From assembly GCF_014076845.1 (NCBI RefSeq), contig NZ_JACGUT010000077.1, forward strand, positions 248,001 through 312,000: 64,000 nt of DNA, written 5' to 3'. The notes under the pieces are model-generated. The model was given only the letters and a program-made list of their open reading frames with translations. It had not been told where the DNA came from and did no database searches. This document shows, one piece after another, positions 37,297 through 48,089 of the stretch (position 1 is the first letter of the stretch; every line of letters starts with the position of its first letter). The DNA comes from Colwellia sp. MB3u-41. GTDB lineage: Bacteria > Pseudomonadota > Gammaproteobacteria > Enterobacterales > Alteromonadaceae. A program made the translations under genes and the position numbers.

Positions 37297-37710
37297 ATGT
37301 TACAACCAAAACGTACTAAATTCCGTAAGCAATTTAAAATGCGCAACCGTGGTCTTGCACACGTCGGTAGTTCAGTTAGCTTCGGTACTTTCGGTTTAAA
37401 ATCAATGGAACGTGGTCGTATGACTGCGCGTCAGATTGAAGCGGCACGTCGAGCAATGACTCGTCACGTTAAGCGACAAGGTAAAATCTGGATACGTGTA
37501 TTCCCTGATAAGCCAATTACTAAAAAGCCTCTTGAGGTTCGTATGGGTAAAGGTAAAGGTTCAGTGGAATATTGGGTATGCCAAATTCTACCAGGCCGTG
37601 TTCTTTATGAAATGGAAGGTGTATCGGAAGAAATCGCACGCGAAGCATTTGCTTTAGCCGCGGCTAAACTTCCGTTCAAAACATCTTTCGTAACTAGAAC
37701 GGTGATGTAA
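37297..37710 (+). CDS. rplP: 50S ribosomal protein L16
   Basis: Positions the A-site tRNA near the peptidyl-transferase centre. 137 residues, [19 protein letters not shown] at the start, then the conserved [20 protein letters not shown], and [13 protein letters not shown] with the arginine hydroxylated in E. coli. It overlaps rpmC by one base. Confidence 0.99.
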   Translation: MLQPKRTKFRKQFKMRNRGLAHVGSSVSFGTFGLKSMERGRMTARQIEAARRAMTRHVKRQGKIWIRVFPDKPITKKPLEVRMGKGKGSVEYWVCQILPGRVLYEMEGVSEEIAREAFALAAAKLPFKTSFVTRTVM

Positions 37711-37901
37711 TGAAAGCTAGTGAATTAAAAGATAAAAGCATTGAAGAGCTAAATACTGAAATGCTTGCATTATTACGCGAACAGTTTAACTATCGCATGC
37801 AAGCAAGCACAGGACAATTAGCACAAACTCATTTGCTAAGAACGGTACGTCGCAATATTGCACGTGTAAAGACTATCATAACTGAAAAGGCAGGTAAGTA
37901 A
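37710..37901 (+). CDS. rpmC: 50S ribosomal protein L29
   Basis: Small helical protein next to L23 at the tunnel exit. 63 residues, [19 protein letters not shown], then [16 protein letters not shown] and the C-terminal [10 protein letters not shown]. One-base TAATG overlaps link it to both rplP and rpsQ. Confidence 0.99.
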   Translation: MKASELKDKSIEELNTEMLALLREQFNYRMQASTGQLAQTHLLRTVRRNIARVKTIITEKAGK

Positions 37902-38152
37902 TGAGCGAAGCTAAAATCCGCACACTACAAGGTCGTGTTGTCAGTGATAAAATGGATAAGTCTATCACTGTATTAATAGAACGTCGTGTTAAGCACCCAA
38001 TGTATGGTAAGTACCTTACGCGTTCAACTAAGTTGAAAGCGCATGATGAGACAAACCAATGCAACGAAGGTGATTTAGTAACAATTCGTGAAGTTGCACC
38101 AATTTCAAAGTCTAAAAACTGGACTTTAGTTGATGTAATCACTAAATCATAA
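37901..38152 (+). CDS. rpsQ: 30S ribosomal protein S17
   Basis: Primary 16S rRNA-binding protein of the 30S body. 83 residues with [29 protein letters not shown] and the following [21 protein letters not shown]. Last gene of the S10 operon, followed by a strong terminator. Confidence 0.99.
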   Translation: MSEAKIRTLQGRVVSDKMDKSITVLIERRVKHPMYGKYLTRSTKLKAHDETNQCNEGDLVTIREVAPISKSKNWTLVDVITKS

Positions 38153-38191
38153 TTTACTTTTAGTAAATTTGTTTTAACGAACGTGTTTAAT

Positions 38192-38224
38192 AAAAACCCT
38201 ATCACACTGTGATAGGGTTTTTTT
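38192..38224 (+). terminator. Terminator of the S10 operon
   Basis: AAACCCTATCAC / GTGATAGGGTTT, a 12-base-pair stem with a 3-base loop and a T run, about 40 bases after rpsQ. It separates S10 from the spc operon. Confidence 0.92.
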
Positions 38225-38362
38225 ATGCATGAAAGACAGCCTTTTTCGTAATAATAAAAATCAGAGTTGATAATATTTTACAATATTGATGGTGTTAATT
38301 ATTTCCAAGCTATGAAATTGTTTATTTTTTAGCTAAATAAAGTATCACTTTAACTTTTGCGG

Positions 38363-38371
38363 TGTTATAAT
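38363..38371 (+). promoter_or_regulatory. Extended -10 promoter of the spc operon
   Basis: TGTTATAAT (TG-n-TATAAT) with a GC-rich CTCGCGCCC directly downstream, about 119 bases before rplN. The GC-rich discriminator fits a growth-rate-controlled promoter. The -35 is poor. Confidence 0.7.
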
Positions 38372-38489
38372 CTCGCGCCCTCCGAATTCGTTTGACGTTT
38401 TTATGGGGGAGTAGAAGGCAGTGACGGGTCAAATTTCTGGCCTTAAATTATATCTAAGTTAATTTAGATAAATAGCGGAGTAAAACTCA

Positions 38490-38858
38490 ATGATCCAAAT
38501 GCAATCACAACTGAACGTAGCTGATAACAGCGGCGCTCGACGTGTACAGTGTATAAAGGTTCTTGGTGGTTCGCACCGTCGCTACGCGCGTATCGGTGAT
38601 ATCATTAAAATTGCAGTGAAGGAATCAAATCCTCGTGGCAAAGTTAAAAAAGGTGATGTTCTGACTGCGGTAGTTGTGCGCACTAAGAAAGGTGTTCGTC
38701 GTTCAGATGGTTCAACCATCCGTTTTGATGAAAACGCGGCTGTAATGTTAAATGCTAACTTACAACCAATTGGTACTCGTATTTTCGGTCCAGTGACGCG
38801 TGAACTTCGTAATGAAAAGTTCATGAAAATCGTTTCACTTGCACCTGAAGTACTATAA
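38490..38858 (+). CDS. rplN: 50S ribosomal protein L14
   Basis: Large-subunit protein at the subunit interface, binding site of RsfS. 122 residues, [28 protein letters not shown] at the start, [13 protein letters not shown]-like loop (here [14 protein letters not shown]) and FGPVTRELR near the end. First gene of spc. Confidence 0.99.
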   Translation: MIQMQSQLNVADNSGARRVQCIKVLGGSHRRYARIGDIIKIAVKESNPRGKVKKGDVLTAVVVRTKKGVRRSDGSTIRFDENAAVMLNANLQPIGTRIFGPVTRELRNEKFMKIVSLAPEVL

Positions 38859-38870
38859 GGAGTCACGATA

Positions 38871-39185
38871 ATGGCATCTAAGATTCGTCGTGATGATGAA
38901 GTTATTGTACTAGCTGGCAAAGACAAGGGTAAGACTGGTAAAGTCACTAAAGTTCTTGTTGAAGACAGTAAAGTATTTGTAGAAGGCATAAACTTAATCA
39001 AGAAACACACTAAGCCTGTACCTCAGTTACAGCAACCTGGTGGGATTATTGAAAAAGAAGCTTCTTTACAAGTTTCAAACGTAGCGATTGTTAACCCTAA
39101 AACGGGTAAAGCAGATCGTGTAGGATTTAGAGTTGAAGACGGCAAAAAAGTTCGTTTCTTCAAATCTAACAACGAACTAGTTTAA
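38871..39185 (+). CDS. rplX: 50S ribosomal protein L24
   Basis: Assembly initiator of the large subunit. 104 residues with the KOW motif [18 protein letters not shown] and [21 protein letters not shown]. It sits 12 bases after rplN. Confidence 0.99.
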   Translation: MASKIRRDDEVIVLAGKDKGKTGKVTKVLVEDSKVFVEGINLIKKHTKPVPQLQQPGGIIEKEASLQVSNVAIVNPKTGKADRVGFRVEDGKKVRFFKSNNELV

Positions 39186-39200
39186 TTATTGGAGTAAACG

Positions 39201-39746
39201 ATGGCGAAACTGCATGATTTTTACAAAGATACTGTTGTAGACGACCTTCAGAAGAAGTTCGAATATAAGAGTGTCATGCAAGTCCCTCGGATTGAAAAGA
39301 TCACCCTTAACATGGGTGTTGGTGAAGCTATTGCTGATAAAAAAGTATTAGACCATGCCACAAATGATCTTACTGCAATCTCAGGTCAAAAACCAGTTAC
39401 GACTGTAGCACGCAAATCTGTTGCGGGCTTTAAGATCCGTGAAGGTTACCCTATTGGTACAAAAGTAACTCTACGTGGCGAACGTATGTGGGAATTTTTA
39501 GAGCGTTTAATTTCGATCTCTATTCCTCGTATCCGCGATTTCCGTGGCTTAAACCCTAAGTCATTCGATGGCCGTGGTAACTACAGCATGGGCGTACGTG
39601 AGCAAATAATCTTCCCTGAAATCGATTACGATAAAATCGATAAAATTCGTGGGATGGATATTACTATCACTACTAGCGCGAAGAGCAATGAAGAAGGACA
39701 CGCATTGTTGTCTGCCTTTAGCTTCCCGTTTAAGAACAAGGTGTAG
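39201..39746 (+). CDS. rplE: 50S ribosomal protein L5
   Basis: Binds 5S rRNA with L18 and touches P-site tRNA. 181 residues: [13 protein letters not shown] at the start, [21 protein letters not shown], and [11 protein letters not shown]-like core ([16 protein letters not shown]). In E. coli the start of this gene is the S8 autoregulatory site; a TACAA/TTGTA pairing at the start is only weak support here. Confidence 0.99.
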   Translation: MAKLHDFYKDTVVDDLQKKFEYKSVMQVPRIEKITLNMGVGEAIADKKVLDHATNDLTAISGQKPVTTVARKSVAGFKIREGYPIGTKVTLRGERMWEFLERLISISIPRIRDFRGLNPKSFDGRGNYSMGVREQIIFPEIDYDKIDKIRGMDITITTSAKSNEEGHALLSAFSFPFKNKV

Positions 39747-39750
39747 AGTT

Positions 39751-40056
39751 ATGGCTAAAACGTCAATGAAAGCTCGTGAAGCTAAAAGAACCAAATTAGT
39801 AGCACAATATGCTGAAAAGCGTAGTGCATTGAAAGCAATTATCTCTAACGATAACTCTTCTGAAGAAGATCGTTGGGATGCTGTATTGAAACTTCAAAGT
39901 TTACCTCGTGATTCATCAAGTAGTCGTCAACGTAACCGTTGTAATATTACTGGTCGTCCGCATGGTTTCTTACGTAAATTCGGTTTAAGCCGAATCAAAT
40001 TGCGTGAAGCAATGATGCGTGGTGAAGTTCCAGGTCTTAAGAAAGCTAGTTGGTAA
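39751..40056 (+). CDS. rpsN: 30S ribosomal protein S14 (zinc-free type)
   Basis: Small-subunit head protein. ATG 39751 gives 101 residues, equal to E. coli, and follows rplE by 4 bases; the open frame extends further upstream inside rplE but without family similarity. The zinc-binding C-x2-C pairs of the short S14 type are absent, so this is the C-minus form. [23 protein letters not shown] is typical. Confidence 0.98.
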   Translation: MAKTSMKAREAKRTKLVAQYAEKRSALKAIISNDNSSEEDRWDAVLKLQSLPRDSSSSRQRNRCNITGRPHGFLRKFGLSRIKLREAMMRGEVPGLKKASW

Positions 40057-40075
40057 TTCACGGGAGTAAATTGTT

Positions 40076-40465
40076 ATGATGACTGATCCTATCGCGGACA
40101 TGTTTACACGCATCCGCAACGGTCAATCTGCAGCTAAAGTTGCAGTTACAATGCCATCTTCTAAGGTTAAAGTTGCTATTGCCAACTTGCTTAAAGAAGA
40201 AGGTTATGTATCAGAGTTTTCAGTGTCAGGCGAAGTTAAGCCTGAGTTATCTGTAACTTTGAAATATTTTGAAGGTAAAGAAGTAATAGAAACGATCAAA
40301 CGTGTTTCACGTCCTGGTCTTCGTATATACAAAAGCTGTGATGAACTTCCTAAAGTTCTAGCAGGTATGGGTATTGCGATTGTATCTACTTCTAAAGGTC
40401 TGATGACTGATCGCGCTGCTCGCTCTGCGGGTATCGGCGGTGAAATCATCGGTTTCGTAGCGTAA
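40076..40465 (+). CDS. rpsH: 30S ribosomal protein S8
   Basis: Primary 16S binder and repressor of the spc operon in E. coli. 129 residues, [14 protein letters not shown] at the start, [22 protein letters not shown] and the C-terminal [18 protein letters not shown]. Two adjacent ATG codons (40076 and 40079) are possible starts. Confidence 0.99.
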   Translation: MMTDPIADMFTRIRNGQSAAKVAVTMPSSKVKVAIANLLKEEGYVSEFSVSGEVKPELSVTLKYFEGKEVIETIKRVSRPGLRIYKSCDELPKVLAGMGIAIVSTSKGLMTDRAARSAGIGGEIIGFVA

Positions 40466-40475
40466 GGAGAAATAT

Positions 40476-41009
40476 ATGTCTCGTGTTGCAAAAGCACCTG
40501 TCGTTGTTCCTGCTGGCGTTACTGTTACGTTATCAGGTCAAGACATTCAAGTTAAAGGTCCAATGGGCGAATTATCTCGCACGATCCATAGTGACGTTGT
40601 TATTTCTCAAGAAGAAAATAGCATCATTACTAATATCGTTGCTGATGTTAAAGGCGCATGGGCTCAAGCAGGTACTGCACGTGCTTTAATCAATAATATG
40701 GTTGAAGGTGTTAGTACAGGTTATGCAAAAACATTGTTATTAAACGGTGTTGGTTATCGTGCAAAAGCTGCAGGTAAGTCATTAAGCTTATCTCTAGGTT
40801 TATCACATCCAGTTAACCACGCTATCCCTGATGGGATTACCGTTGAAACTCCTAGTCAAACTGAAATCATACTGAAAGGTGCTGATAAACAGTTGGTTGG
40901 TCAAGTTGCTGCAGACATTCGTTCATACCGTAAGCCAGAGCCTTATAAAGGTAAAGGTATACGTTATAGTGACGAGCATGTTCGCCGTAAAGAAGCTAAA
41001 AAGAAGTAG
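40476..41009 (+). CDS. rplF: 50S ribosomal protein L6
   Basis: Large-subunit protein near the factor-binding site. 177 residues, equal to E. coli, [18 protein letters not shown] at the start and [20 protein letters not shown] at the end. Changes here can give gentamicin resistance in other species; nothing unusual is seen. Confidence 0.99.
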   Translation: MSRVAKAPVVVPAGVTVTLSGQDIQVKGPMGELSRTIHSDVVISQEENSIITNIVADVKGAWAQAGTARALINNMVEGVSTGYAKTLLLNGVGYRAKAAGKSLSLSLGLSHPVNHAIPDGITVETPSQTEIILKGADKQLVGQVAADIRSYRKPEPYKGKGIRYSDEHVRRKEAKKK

Positions 41010-41018
41010 GATAATACT

Positions 41019-41372
41019 ATGGATAAGAAAACATCTCGTTTGCGCCGCGCTAAACGCGCTCGTGCAAAAATTAGCGAGTTGGGTGCGAATCGTTTAGTTG
41101 TATTTCGTACTCCTCGCCACATTTACGCGCAATTGATCGCTCCAACGGGTTCTGAAGTTATCGCATCTGCGTCTACTTTAGACAAAGAAATCAGTGCTCA
41201 GTTAGATAAAACAGGTAACGTTGCCGCAGCAACTGCAGTCGGTACAGCAATTGCTGAACGTGCAGTAGCTAAAGGGATCACAAGCATTGCTTTTGATCGC
41301 TCTGGTTTCCGTTATCACGGTCGCGTAAAAGCGTTAGCAGAAGCAGCTCGTGAAGCTGGCCTGCAGTTCTAG
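41019..41372 (+). CDS. rplR: 50S ribosomal protein L18
   Basis: 5S rRNA-binding protein. 117 residues, [18 protein letters not shown] at the start, [15 protein letters not shown] and the C-terminal [24 protein letters not shown]. It lies 9 bases after rplF. Confidence 0.99.
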   Translation: MDKKTSRLRRAKRARAKISELGANRLVVFRTPRHIYAQLIAPTGSEVIASASTLDKEISAQLDKTGNVAAATAVGTAIAERAVAKGITSIAFDRSGFRYHGRVKALAEAAREAGLQF

Positions 41373-41381
41373 GAGTTGATA

Positions 41382-41891
41382 ATGGCTAATCATAATCAAG
41401 AAAACTCACAACAAAGTGATATGGCTGAAAAGCTAATCGCCGTTAACCGCGTTTCAAAAGTGGTTAAAGGTGGTCGCATATTCAGTTTCACTGCTCTTAC
41501 AGTAGTTGGTGATGGTGCTGGTCGCGTTGGTTTCGGATACGGTAAAGCACGTGAAGTGCCTGCTGCAATCCAGAAAGCAATGGAAAAAGCACGTCGTAAC
41601 ATAGTAACCGTTGATCTGAAGGGTACAACTCTTCAGCATGTCATTATTGGCAAGCACTCTGGTTCTAAAGTTTACATGCAACCAGCTTCTGAAGGTACAG
41701 GTATCATCGCCGGTGGCGCGATGCGTGCAGTACTAGAAGTAGCAGGTGTTCAGAACGTATTGTCAAAAGCATACGGTTCTACTAACCCGATCAACGTAGT
41801 TCGTGCTACTGTTTCAGCTCTTGCGAATATGAAATCGCCGGCAGGTGTTGCAGCTAAGCGTGGCAAAACCGTTGCAGACATACTGGGGTAA
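41382..41891 (+). CDS. rpsE: 30S ribosomal protein S5
   Basis: Protein of the decoding region; changes near residues 20-30 give spectinomycin resistance. ATG 41382 with AGGAG upstream gives 169 residues; a TTG at 41376 is less likely. The loop [24 protein letters not shown] appears wild type. [19 protein letters not shown] and the end [10 protein letters not shown] are typical. The N-terminal stretch is rich in Asn and Gln. Confidence 0.98.
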   Translation: MANHNQENSQQSDMAEKLIAVNRVSKVVKGGRIFSFTALTVVGDGAGRVGFGYGKAREVPAAIQKAMEKARRNIVTVDLKGTTLQHVIIGKHSGSKVYMQPASEGTGIIAGGAMRAVLEVAGVQNVLSKAYGSTNPINVVRATVSALANMKSPAGVAAKRGKTVADILG

Positions 41892-41897
41892 TTGAGC

Positions 41898-42077
41898 ATG
41901 GCTAAAACAGTAAAAGTAACTCAAATGAAAAGTTCTATCGGTCGTTTACCGAAGCATAGAGCTACATTAAGAGGTCTTGGATTACGTCGTATCCGTCATA
42001 CAGTAGAGTTAGAAGATACTCCATCTGTACGCGGTATGATTAACACAGTATCTTATATGGTTAAGGTGGAGGACTAA
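41898..42077 (+). CDS. rpmD: 50S ribosomal protein L30
   Basis: Small large-subunit protein. ATG 41898 (six bases after an in-frame TTG) gives 59 residues, equal to E. coli: [20 protein letters not shown] and [15 protein letters not shown]. It overlaps nothing and is followed by rplO after 2 bases. Confidence 0.98.
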   Translation: MAKTVKVTQMKSSIGRLPKHRATLRGLGLRRIRHTVELEDTPSVRGMINTVSYMVKVED

Positions 42078-42079
42078 TT

Positions 42080-42514
42080 ATGCATTTAAATACTTTATCT
42101 CCTGCACCAGGTGCAAAGAAAGCTAAGAAGCGCTGTGGGCGTGGTATTGGTTCAGGCATAGGTAAAACAGGCGGACGTGGCCATAAAGGTCAGAAGTCTC
42201 GTTCTGGCGGTAGTGTACGTCCAGGTTTCGAAGGTGGTCAAATGCCATTGAAACAACGTTTACCTAAGTTTGGTTTCACGTCACGTAAATCTTTAGTTCG
42301 CGCTGAAGTACGTCTACATGAACTAAATAACATCACAGGTGATGTTGTCGATATCTTTGCTCTTAAAGATGCAAACCTAATTACACGTAACATTAAGACA
42401 GCAAAAATTATGTTGTCTGGTGAAATTAACCGTCCAATTACGGTTCGTGGTTTAGGTGTTACTAAAGGCGCACGTGCAGCTATTGAAGCTGCTGGCGGAA
42501 AAATCGAGGAATAG
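42080..42514 (+). CDS. rplO: 50S ribosomal protein L15
   Basis: Late assembly protein of the large subunit. 144 residues, [22 protein letters not shown] at the start, a glycine-rich basic extension ([17 protein letters not shown]) and the C-terminal [18 protein letters not shown]. secY follows after 6 bases. Confidence 0.99.
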   Translation: MHLNTLSPAPGAKKAKKRCGRGIGSGIGKTGGRGHKGQKSRSGGSVRPGFEGGQMPLKQRLPKFGFTSRKSLVRAEVRLHELNNITGDVVDIFALKDANLITRNIKTAKIMLSGEINRPITVRGLGVTKGARAAIEAAGGKIEE

Positions 42515-42520
42515 TACAGC

Positions 42521-43849
42521 ATGGCTACACCAGGAATGGCTACTTCACAAAGTGGTAAAGGCGCAGGCGGAATGTCTGAGCTTAAGCAAAGATTATGGTT
42601 TGTTCTCGGCGCCCTCATTGTGTTCCGTTTAGGATCATTTGTGCCAATCCCTGGTATTGACGCCGCTGTATTAGCTCAGTTGTTTGAACAACAAAAGGGC
42701 ACCATTGTAGAAATGTTTAACATGTTCTCTGGTGGTGCACTTGAGCGAGCCTCTGTATTGGCGCTAGGTATTATGCCGTACATCTCAGCTTCAATTATCA
42801 TGCAATTGCTCACTGTGGTTCATCCCGCAATGGCAGAGCTGAAAAAAGAAGGTGAAGCTGGACGTCGTAAGATCAGCCAATACACCCGCTACGGCACGTT
42901 AGTCTTAGCGACAGTACAATCAATTGCAATTGCAAGAAGTTTACCAGGAATGATGCCGGGTCTAGTAATGGACGCTGGTTTTGGTTTCTACTTTGCTGCG
43001 GTAGTAAGTTTAGTAACCGGTACCATGTTTTTGATGTGGTTAGGCGAACAAATTACTGAACGTGGTATTGGTAACGGTATATCAATCTTGATTTTTGCAG
43101 GTATTGTTGCTGGCATGCCCTCGGCTGTTGCACAAACAGCTGAAATGGCGCGTCAAGGTGAATTGCACTTATTAGTATTATTGCTGATGTGTGTCATAGT
43201 ATTCGCTGTAACATTTTTTGTAGTATTTGTGGAACGTGGTCAACGACGTATTGTTGTTAACTATGCTAAACGTCAGCAAGGCCGTAAGGTTTTTGCTGCC
43301 CAAAGCACACATTTACCACTGAAAGTGAATATGGCTGGTGTTATACCACCAATCTTTGCATCAAGTATTATCTTGTTCCCTGGCACTCTAGCGAGCTGGT
43401 TCGGGCAAGGTGAAGGTGCAGTTGCTGACTTTTTACAAGAAGTATCTATTGCTATTTCTCCAGGTCAGCCGTTGTACGTTATGTTACTTGCCGCAGCGAT
43501 AATATTTTTCTGTTTCTTTTACACGGCTCTTGTTTTCAATCCGCGTGAAACAGCAGATAACCTAAAAAAATCAGGTGCGTTTATTCCTGGGATACGTCCT
43601 GGCGAGCAAACGTCTAAATATATAGATAAAGTGATGACACGTTTAACCCTAGCCGGTGCGTTGTATATTACCTTTATCTGTTTGGTACCTCAGTTCATGA
43701 TCATCGCATGGGACGTTCAGTTCTACTTCGGTGGTACATCATTACTTATTATAGTAGTGGTTATTATGGACTTTATGGCACAAGTACAAACGCATATGAT
43801 GTCTCATCAATATGATAATGTGCTTAAGAAAGCTAACTTAAAAGGTTAG
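42521..43849 (+). CDS. secY: Protein translocase subunit SecY
   Basis: Channel-forming core of the SecYEG translocon in the inner membrane, with ten transmembrane helices. 442 residues, very close to E. coli SecY: plug helix region [39 protein letters not shown], the cytosolic loop [19 protein letters not shown] and [21 protein letters not shown]. Partner secE is at 48950 in this window. Confidence 0.99.
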   Translation: MATPGMATSQSGKGAGGMSELKQRLWFVLGALIVFRLGSFVPIPGIDAAVLAQLFEQQKGTIVEMFNMFSGGALERASVLALGIMPYISASIIMQLLTVVHPAMAELKKEGEAGRRKISQYTRYGTLVLATVQSIAIARSLPGMMPGLVMDAGFGFYFAAVVSLVTGTMFLMWLGEQITERGIGNGISILIFAGIVAGMPSAVAQTAEMARQGELHLLVLLLMCVIVFAVTFFVVFVERGQRRIVVNYAKRQQGRKVFAAQSTHLPLKVNMAGVIPPIFASSIILFPGTLASWFGQGEGAVADFLQEVSIAISPGQPLYVMLLAAAIIFFCFFYTALVFNPRETADNLKKSGAFIPGIRPGEQTSKYIDKVMTRLTLAGALYITFICLVPQFMIIAWDVQFYFGGTSLLIIVVVIMDFMAQVQTHMMSHQYDNVLKKANLKG

Positions 43850-43887
43850 GCCGTTAGGCTTAATTTAATAGGTAAACGGAGTATAAA

Positions 43888-44001
43888 ATGAAAGTACGTG
43901 CATCCGTAAAAAAGATTTGTCGTAATTGTAAAGTGGTTAAACGCAAAGGCGTAGTACGCATTCTTTGTGTTGAACCTAAGCACAAGCAAAGACAAGGTTA
44001 A
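43888..44001 (+). CDS. rpmJ: 50S ribosomal protein L36 (zinc ribbon type)
   Basis: A 37-residue protein starting [20 protein letters not shown] and ending in KHKQRQG. The zinc ribbon ligands C-x2-C, C and H are all present (CRNC, then C-x4-H in CVEPKH), so this is the zinc-binding C-plus form. AACGGAG lies before the ATG. It is the last gene of the spc operon, 38 bases after secY, and is short enough to be missed by length filters. Confidence 0.97.
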   Translation: MKVRASVKKICRNCKVVKRKGVVRILCVEPKHKQRQG

Positions 44002-44061
44002 GTTTAGATTTATCTAAGCTGACAGCAATATCTTTTAGAAGTAGCATTGTGCAGAGATTTC

Positions 44062-44069
44062 TGTATAAT
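44062..44069 (+). promoter_or_regulatory. Probable -10 of the alpha operon promoter
   Basis: TGTATAAT followed by GCCGC, about 90 bases before rpsM. No convincing -35. The leader that follows (44080-44140) has CGGGTTGGGTATCCTAACGG-type pairing potential, where S4 acts in E. coli; an S4 site here is unproven. Confidence 0.5.
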
Positions 44070-44159
44070 GCCGCTTCGATTTGCAGAAAAGAAGACGGGT
44101 TGGGTATCCTAACGGGCTTTCCAACCTGATAATTTTAACCTTAAATAGGAGATGTGTTA

Positions 44160-44516
44160 GTGGCCCGTATCGCTGGCATTAACATCCCTGATCGTAAGCA
44201 TGCAGTAATCGCCATTACTGCGATTTTCGGTATCGGAGCGACTCGCGCAAAAGCAATTTGTGCAGCCGCAGGTATCGCAGAATCAACGAAGATCAGTGAA
44301 TTAGACGAAGCAAAAATAGATTTGCTACGTGCTGAAGTGGATAAATACACCGTAGAAGGTGATTTACGCCGTGAAGTTTCAATGAATATTAAACGTCTTA
44401 TGGATTTAGGTTGTTACCGTGGCATACGTCATCGTCGCAGTCTTCCTCTACGTGGTCAACGCACTAAAACAAATGCGCGTACCCGTAAAGGTCCTCGTAA
44501 GCCAATTAAGAAGTAA
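44160..44516 (+). CDS. rpsM: 30S ribosomal protein S13
   Basis: Head protein that bridges to the large subunit and touches P-site tRNA. GTG 44160 is chosen because AGGAGA lies 7 bases upstream and the length becomes 118, equal to E. coli, with [10 protein letters not shown] at the start. [22 protein letters not shown] is typical. First gene of the alpha operon. Confidence 0.98.
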   Translation: MARIAGINIPDRKHAVIAITAIFGIGATRAKAICAAAGIAESTKISELDEAKIDLLRAEVDKYTVEGDLRREVSMNIKRLMDLGCYRGIRHRRSLPLRGQRTKTNARTRKGPRKPIKK

Positions 44517-44529
44517 GAGGAACTAGACA

Positions 44530-44919
44530 ATGGCTAAAACACCTGTACGTACGCGTAAACGCGTTAAAAAACAAGTTGCTGATGGCATGGCTCATATCCA
44601 CGCCTCTTTCAACAACACAATCGTAACTCTTACAGATCGTCAAGGTAATGCTTTATCTTGGGCAACTGCGGGTGGTTCAGGTTTTCGTGGTTCACGAAAA
44701 TCAACACCCTTCGCTGCTCAGGTAGCTGCAGACCGCGCTGGCGCCGCTGCAAAAGAGTTTGGTTTGAAGAATATTGAAGTGTTCGTTAAAGGCCCTGGAC
44801 CAGGACGTGAGTCTGCTATCCGTGCTTTAAATGCTGCTGGTTTTAAAATCACCAACATTACTGACGTTACGCCTATTCCTCATAATGGTTGTCGTCCTCC
44901 TAAGAAACGTCGCGTTTAA
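44530..44919 (+). CDS. rpsK: 30S ribosomal protein S11
   Basis: Platform protein near the mRNA exit. 129 residues, [21 protein letters not shown] near the start, then [16 protein letters not shown] and the end [16 protein letters not shown], with the asparagine-glycine pair that can become isoaspartate. Confidence 0.99.
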   Translation: MAKTPVRTRKRVKKQVADGMAHIHASFNNTIVTLTDRQGNALSWATAGGSGFRGSRKSTPFAAQVAADRAGAAAKEFGLKNIEVFVKGPGPGRESAIRALNAAGFKITNITDVTPIPHNGCRPPKKRRV

Positions 44920-44951
44920 TCGCACTTTTCTAGGATAGTTGGAGAAAGAAA

Positions 44952-45572
44952 ATGGCTAGATATTTAGGTCCTAAGTTAAAGCTTAGTCGTCGCGAAGGAA
45001 CAGATTTGTTCCTTAAAAGCGGTGTTAGAGCAATTGACACTAAATGTAAAATCGAAACAATACCAGGTCAGCACGGCGCACGTCGCGGTCGTTTGTCTGA
45101 TTACGGTATTCAACTTCGTGAAAAACAAAAAGTTCGTCGTATATATGGCGTACTAGAAAAGCAATTCCGTAATTACTATAAAGAAGCGGCTCGTTTGAAA
45201 GGTAATACAGGTGAAAACTTGTTACAACTTTTAGAGAAGCGTCTTGATAATGTAGTATACCGTATGGGCTATGCAAGCACTCGTGCTGAAGCCCGTCAAC
45301 TTGTTAGCCATAAAGCTATCGTAGTTAACGGCGTAGTTGTTAATATTCCATCTTTCAATGTTAAAGCTGAAGATGCAGTTTCTATTCGTGAGAAATCTAA
45401 AACTCAAGCACGTATTATCGCTGCTTTAGAATTAGCTGAACAACGTGAGAAACCAGTCTGGGTTGAAGTAGATAACAAGAAACTTGAAGGCGTTTTTAAA
45501 CGTGTTCCTGATCGTTCTGACTTGTCTGCTGAAATTAATGAACAGTTAATTGTTGAACTTTACTCTAAGTAA
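44952..45572 (+). CDS. rpsD: 30S ribosomal protein S4
   Basis: 16S rRNA nucleating protein, and repressor of the alpha operon in E. coli. 206 residues: [20 protein letters not shown] at the start and an S4 RNA-binding fold with [22 protein letters not shown]. The N-terminal region lacks the four zinc cysteines of some S4 forms. Confidence 0.99.
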   Translation: MARYLGPKLKLSRREGTDLFLKSGVRAIDTKCKIETIPGQHGARRGRLSDYGIQLREKQKVRRIYGVLEKQFRNYYKEAARLKGNTGENLLQLLEKRLDNVVYRMGYASTRAEARQLVSHKAIVVNGVVVNIPSFNVKAEDAVSIREKSKTQARIIAALELAEQREKPVWVEVDNKKLEGVFKRVPDRSDLSAEINEQLIVELYSK

Positions 45573-45596
45573 AGTAGCACTTAAGAGAGGACACAT

Positions 45597-46586
45597 ATGC
45601 AGGGTTCTGTAACCGAATTCCTTAGACCACGACTGGTTGGTATTGAAACCATTAGTGCAACTCGTGCTAAGGTAACTTTAGAGCCATTAGAACGTGGTTT
45701 TGGTCATACTTTAGGTAATGCGTTACGTCGCATTCTTTTATCTTCAATGCCAGGTTGTGCTGTAACTGAAGTTGAAATTGATGGCGTTCTACACGAATAC
45801 AGTAGTAAAGAGGGTGTTCAAGAAGACATCATCGAAATATTGTTGAACCTTAAGGGATTAGCTATAAGTTTAGAAGGTAAAAACGAAGCTGTTATTACTT
45901 TAACTAAATCCGGTGAAGGCCCTGTAACGGCAGCTGATATCCAACATGACGGTGATGTAGAAATTGCAAATCCAAATCATGTAATCTGTAATTTAACAGG
46001 TGAAGGTTCTATCAGTATGCGCATCAAAATTGAAATGGGACGTGGTTATGTTCCTGCTTCAGTAAGACGCGACGCCGAGGATGAAGATCGTGCTATAGGA
46101 CGTTTGTTAGTAGATGCTTCGTTCAGTCCAGTTGTAAGAATTGCTTACGATGTTGACTCAGCTCGAGTTGAACAGCGTACCGATTTAGACAAACTTGTAC
46201 TTGATATGGAAACCAATGGTACATTGGATCCAGAAGAGGCTATTCGTCGTGCTTCAACGATTTTAGCTGAACAGCTAGATGCGTTTGTAGAATTGCGTGA
46301 TATTAAAGAAGTAGAGCAAGTAGAAGCTAAGCCTTTATTTGACCCTATTTTGCTTCGTCCAGTAGATGATCTTGAATTAACAGTTCGTTCAGCTAACTGT
46401 TTAAAAGCAGAAGCAATTCAATATATTGGCGATTTAGTACAGCGTGCAGAAGTTGAACTTCTTAAAACACCTAATTTAGGTAAGAAGTCTTTAACAGAAA
46501 TCAAAGACGTTTTGGCGTCTCGTGGTTTATCTTTAGGTATGCGCCTTGAAAATTGGCCACCTGAAAGCATCGCTGATAACGACTAA
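45597..46586 (+). CDS. rpoA: RNA polymerase alpha subunit
   Basis: Dimeric scaffold of RNA polymerase that also contacts activators and UP elements. 329 residues, equal to E. coli. The N-terminal domain has [23 protein letters not shown]; the C-terminal domain (about 250-325) has [22 protein letters not shown] and the DNA-contact segment [13 protein letters not shown]. Fourth gene of the alpha operon, before rplQ. Confidence 0.99.
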   Translation: MQGSVTEFLRPRLVGIETISATRAKVTLEPLERGFGHTLGNALRRILLSSMPGCAVTEVEIDGVLHEYSSKEGVQEDIIEILLNLKGLAISLEGKNEAVITLTKSGEGPVTAADIQHDGDVEIANPNHVICNLTGEGSISMRIKIEMGRGYVPASVRRDAEDEDRAIGRLLVDASFSPVVRIAYDVDSARVEQRTDLDKLVLDMETNGTLDPEEAIRRASTILAEQLDAFVELRDIKEVEQVEAKPLFDPILLRPVDDLELTVRSANCLKAEAIQYIGDLVQRAEVELLKTPNLGKKSLTEIKDVLASRGLSLGMRLENWPPESIADND

Positions 46587-46629
46587 TTCGTTCATCATTT
46601 TTTTAATAGTTTGAGAGAAGGATTAACTT

Positions 46630-47034
46630 ATGCGCCATCGTCAAAGCGGTCGCCAGTTAAACCGTAATAGCAGTCATCGTAAAGCGATGTTCCGCAATAT
46701 GGCAAGCTCTTTAGTTAAGCACGGTCTTATTAGAACGACTGTAGCAAAAGCTAAAGAACTACGTATGGTAATAGAGCCATTGATTACATTGGCTAAGACC
46801 GACAGTGTTGCAAATCGCCGTTTAGCGTTTGCTCGTACACAAGATAAAGAAGTAGTAGGTATTTTATTTAACGAACTTGGTGCTCGTTACCAAGACCGTC
46901 CAGGTGGATATACTCGCGTTTTAAAATGCGGTTTCCGTACTGGTGATAAAGCACCTATGGCTTACATTGAATTAGTAGACCGTCCTGCAGTTGAAGATGC
47001 TGTAGAAGAAGTTGAAGAATCAGTTGAAGCATAA
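46630..47034 (+). CDS. rplQ: 50S ribosomal protein L17
   Basis: Large-subunit protein near the tunnel exit. 134 residues, [21 protein letters not shown] at the start and [20 protein letters not shown], with an acidic tail (EEVEESVEA). Last gene of the alpha operon. Confidence 0.99.
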   Translation: MRHRQSGRQLNRNSSHRKAMFRNMASSLVKHGLIRTTVAKAKELRMVIEPLITLAKTDSVANRRLAFARTQDKEVVGILFNELGARYQDRPGGYTRVLKCGFRTGDKAPMAYIELVDRPAVEDAVEEVEESVEA

Positions 47035-47063
47035 TTTAGCCTAGCTAAATTTACTTTAAAATT

Positions 47064-47089
47064 AAAAACGGAGCTTCGGCTCCGTTTTT
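47064..47089 (+). terminator. Terminator of the alpha operon
   Basis: ACGGAGC-TTCG-GCTCCGT stem with a UUCG tetraloop, flanked by A and T runs, 30 bases after rplQ. Confidence 0.95.
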
Positions 47090-47183
47090 GTTTTTAAAAA
47101 TAAGCTAAATGATATTTTTGTAAAACTTGACCCACCTTCAAATTCTCCGTATAACATTTATCTTACCCCAAAGAGAATTAACT

Positions 47184-48083
47184 ATGTCATCACGCAACCC
47201 TATTATTGCTGTAACCGGATCCTCAGGTGCAGGTACGTCTACTACAATAGAGTCGTTTGCACACATATTTCGGTCTCTTGGAGTCACTCCTGCTACAGTC
47301 GAAGGTGACAGCTTTCATCGATATTCCCGACAAGAAATGGATCTAGAGAAACGTAAAGCAAGAGAGGAGCGAAGAAACATTAGTTACTTTGGCGATGAGG
47401 CTAATGACTTTGATGCTTTAGAAAAGCTTTTTAGAAACTATTCTGAAACAGGTAAAGGGGAGATGCGCCGATACCTTCATACATTCGACGAAGCGGTTCC
47501 TTATAATCAAATGCCTGGTACATTTACACCATGGGAAAAGTTAGCAGATGGCACAGACTTGCTCTTCTATGAAGGATTACATGGTGGGGTTGTTACCAAA
47601 AAAAACGATGTCGCGAAGCATGTTGATTTATTAATTGGCATGGTACCGATAGTAAACCTAGAATGGATCCAGAAAATAATTCGTGATACTAATCATCGTG
47701 GACATAGTCGAGAAGCAGTCACTGCGAGTATCGTTCGTAGCATGGAAGATTATATTTCTTACATTACACCGCAGTTTTCAAAAACACATATCAATTTCCA
47801 ACGTGTACCTACGGTTGATACGTCAAACCCTTTTAGTGCAAAAGCGATCCCTAGTCTTGATGAAAGCTTTGTCGTCATCCGCTTTCGTGAAGCAACTGGT
47901 GTAGACTTTCCTTATTATTTATCAATGATTGATGGAGCATTTATGTCACGTATTAATACTTTAGTTGTGCCTGGGGGAAAGATGGGGCTTGCCATGGAGT
48001 TACTTTTAACGCCACTTATTCAAGATTTAATGAATAAGAAACATAAAGCTAATCAGCAGTTAGATTGGATGACTGATTTATAG
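47184..48083 (+). CDS. prkB: Phosphoribulokinase-family protein (PrkB type)
   Basis: P-loop kinase related to phosphoribulokinase and uridine kinase. ATG 47184 (MSSRNPIIAVTGSSGAG) has AAAGAGAA upstream and matches the E. coli PrkB start; an upstream in-frame ATG at 47127 adds unrelated residues. Conserved parts are GSSGAGTSTT, EGDSFHRYSR, FYEGLHGG and TVDTSNPF. No Calvin-cycle genes are near, so its substrate in this organism is unknown, as in E. coli. The prkB-yhfA pairing is conserved, here in convergent orientation. Confidence 0.93.
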   Translation: MSSRNPIIAVTGSSGAGTSTTIESFAHIFRSLGVTPATVEGDSFHRYSRQEMDLEKRKAREERRNISYFGDEANDFDALEKLFRNYSETGKGEMRRYLHTFDEAVPYNQMPGTFTPWEKLADGTDLLFYEGLHGGVVTKKNDVAKHVDLLIGMVPIVNLEWIQKIIRDTNHRGHSREAVTASIVRSMEDYISYITPQFSKTHINFQRVPTVDTSNPFSAKAIPSLDESFVVIRFREATGVDFPYYLSMIDGAFMSRINTLVVPGGKMGLAMELLLTPLIQDLMNKKHKANQQLDWMTDL

Positions 48084-48089
48084 AACAAA

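Larger units (their letters stand above)
38153..38489 (+). other. 337-base gap between the S10 and spc operons
   Basis: Non-coding. It holds the S10 terminator (38192-38224), an AT-rich stretch with no open frame of note, and the spc promoter with about 110 bases of leader, in which GGGGGAGTAGAAGG resembles a ribosome site but no start codon with a useful frame follows. Confidence 0.7.

Noticed and set aside
39649-39750. Extended N-terminus for S14
   Set aside because: The upstream part lies in rplE and has no similarity to S14; ATG 39751 gives the standard 101 residues.
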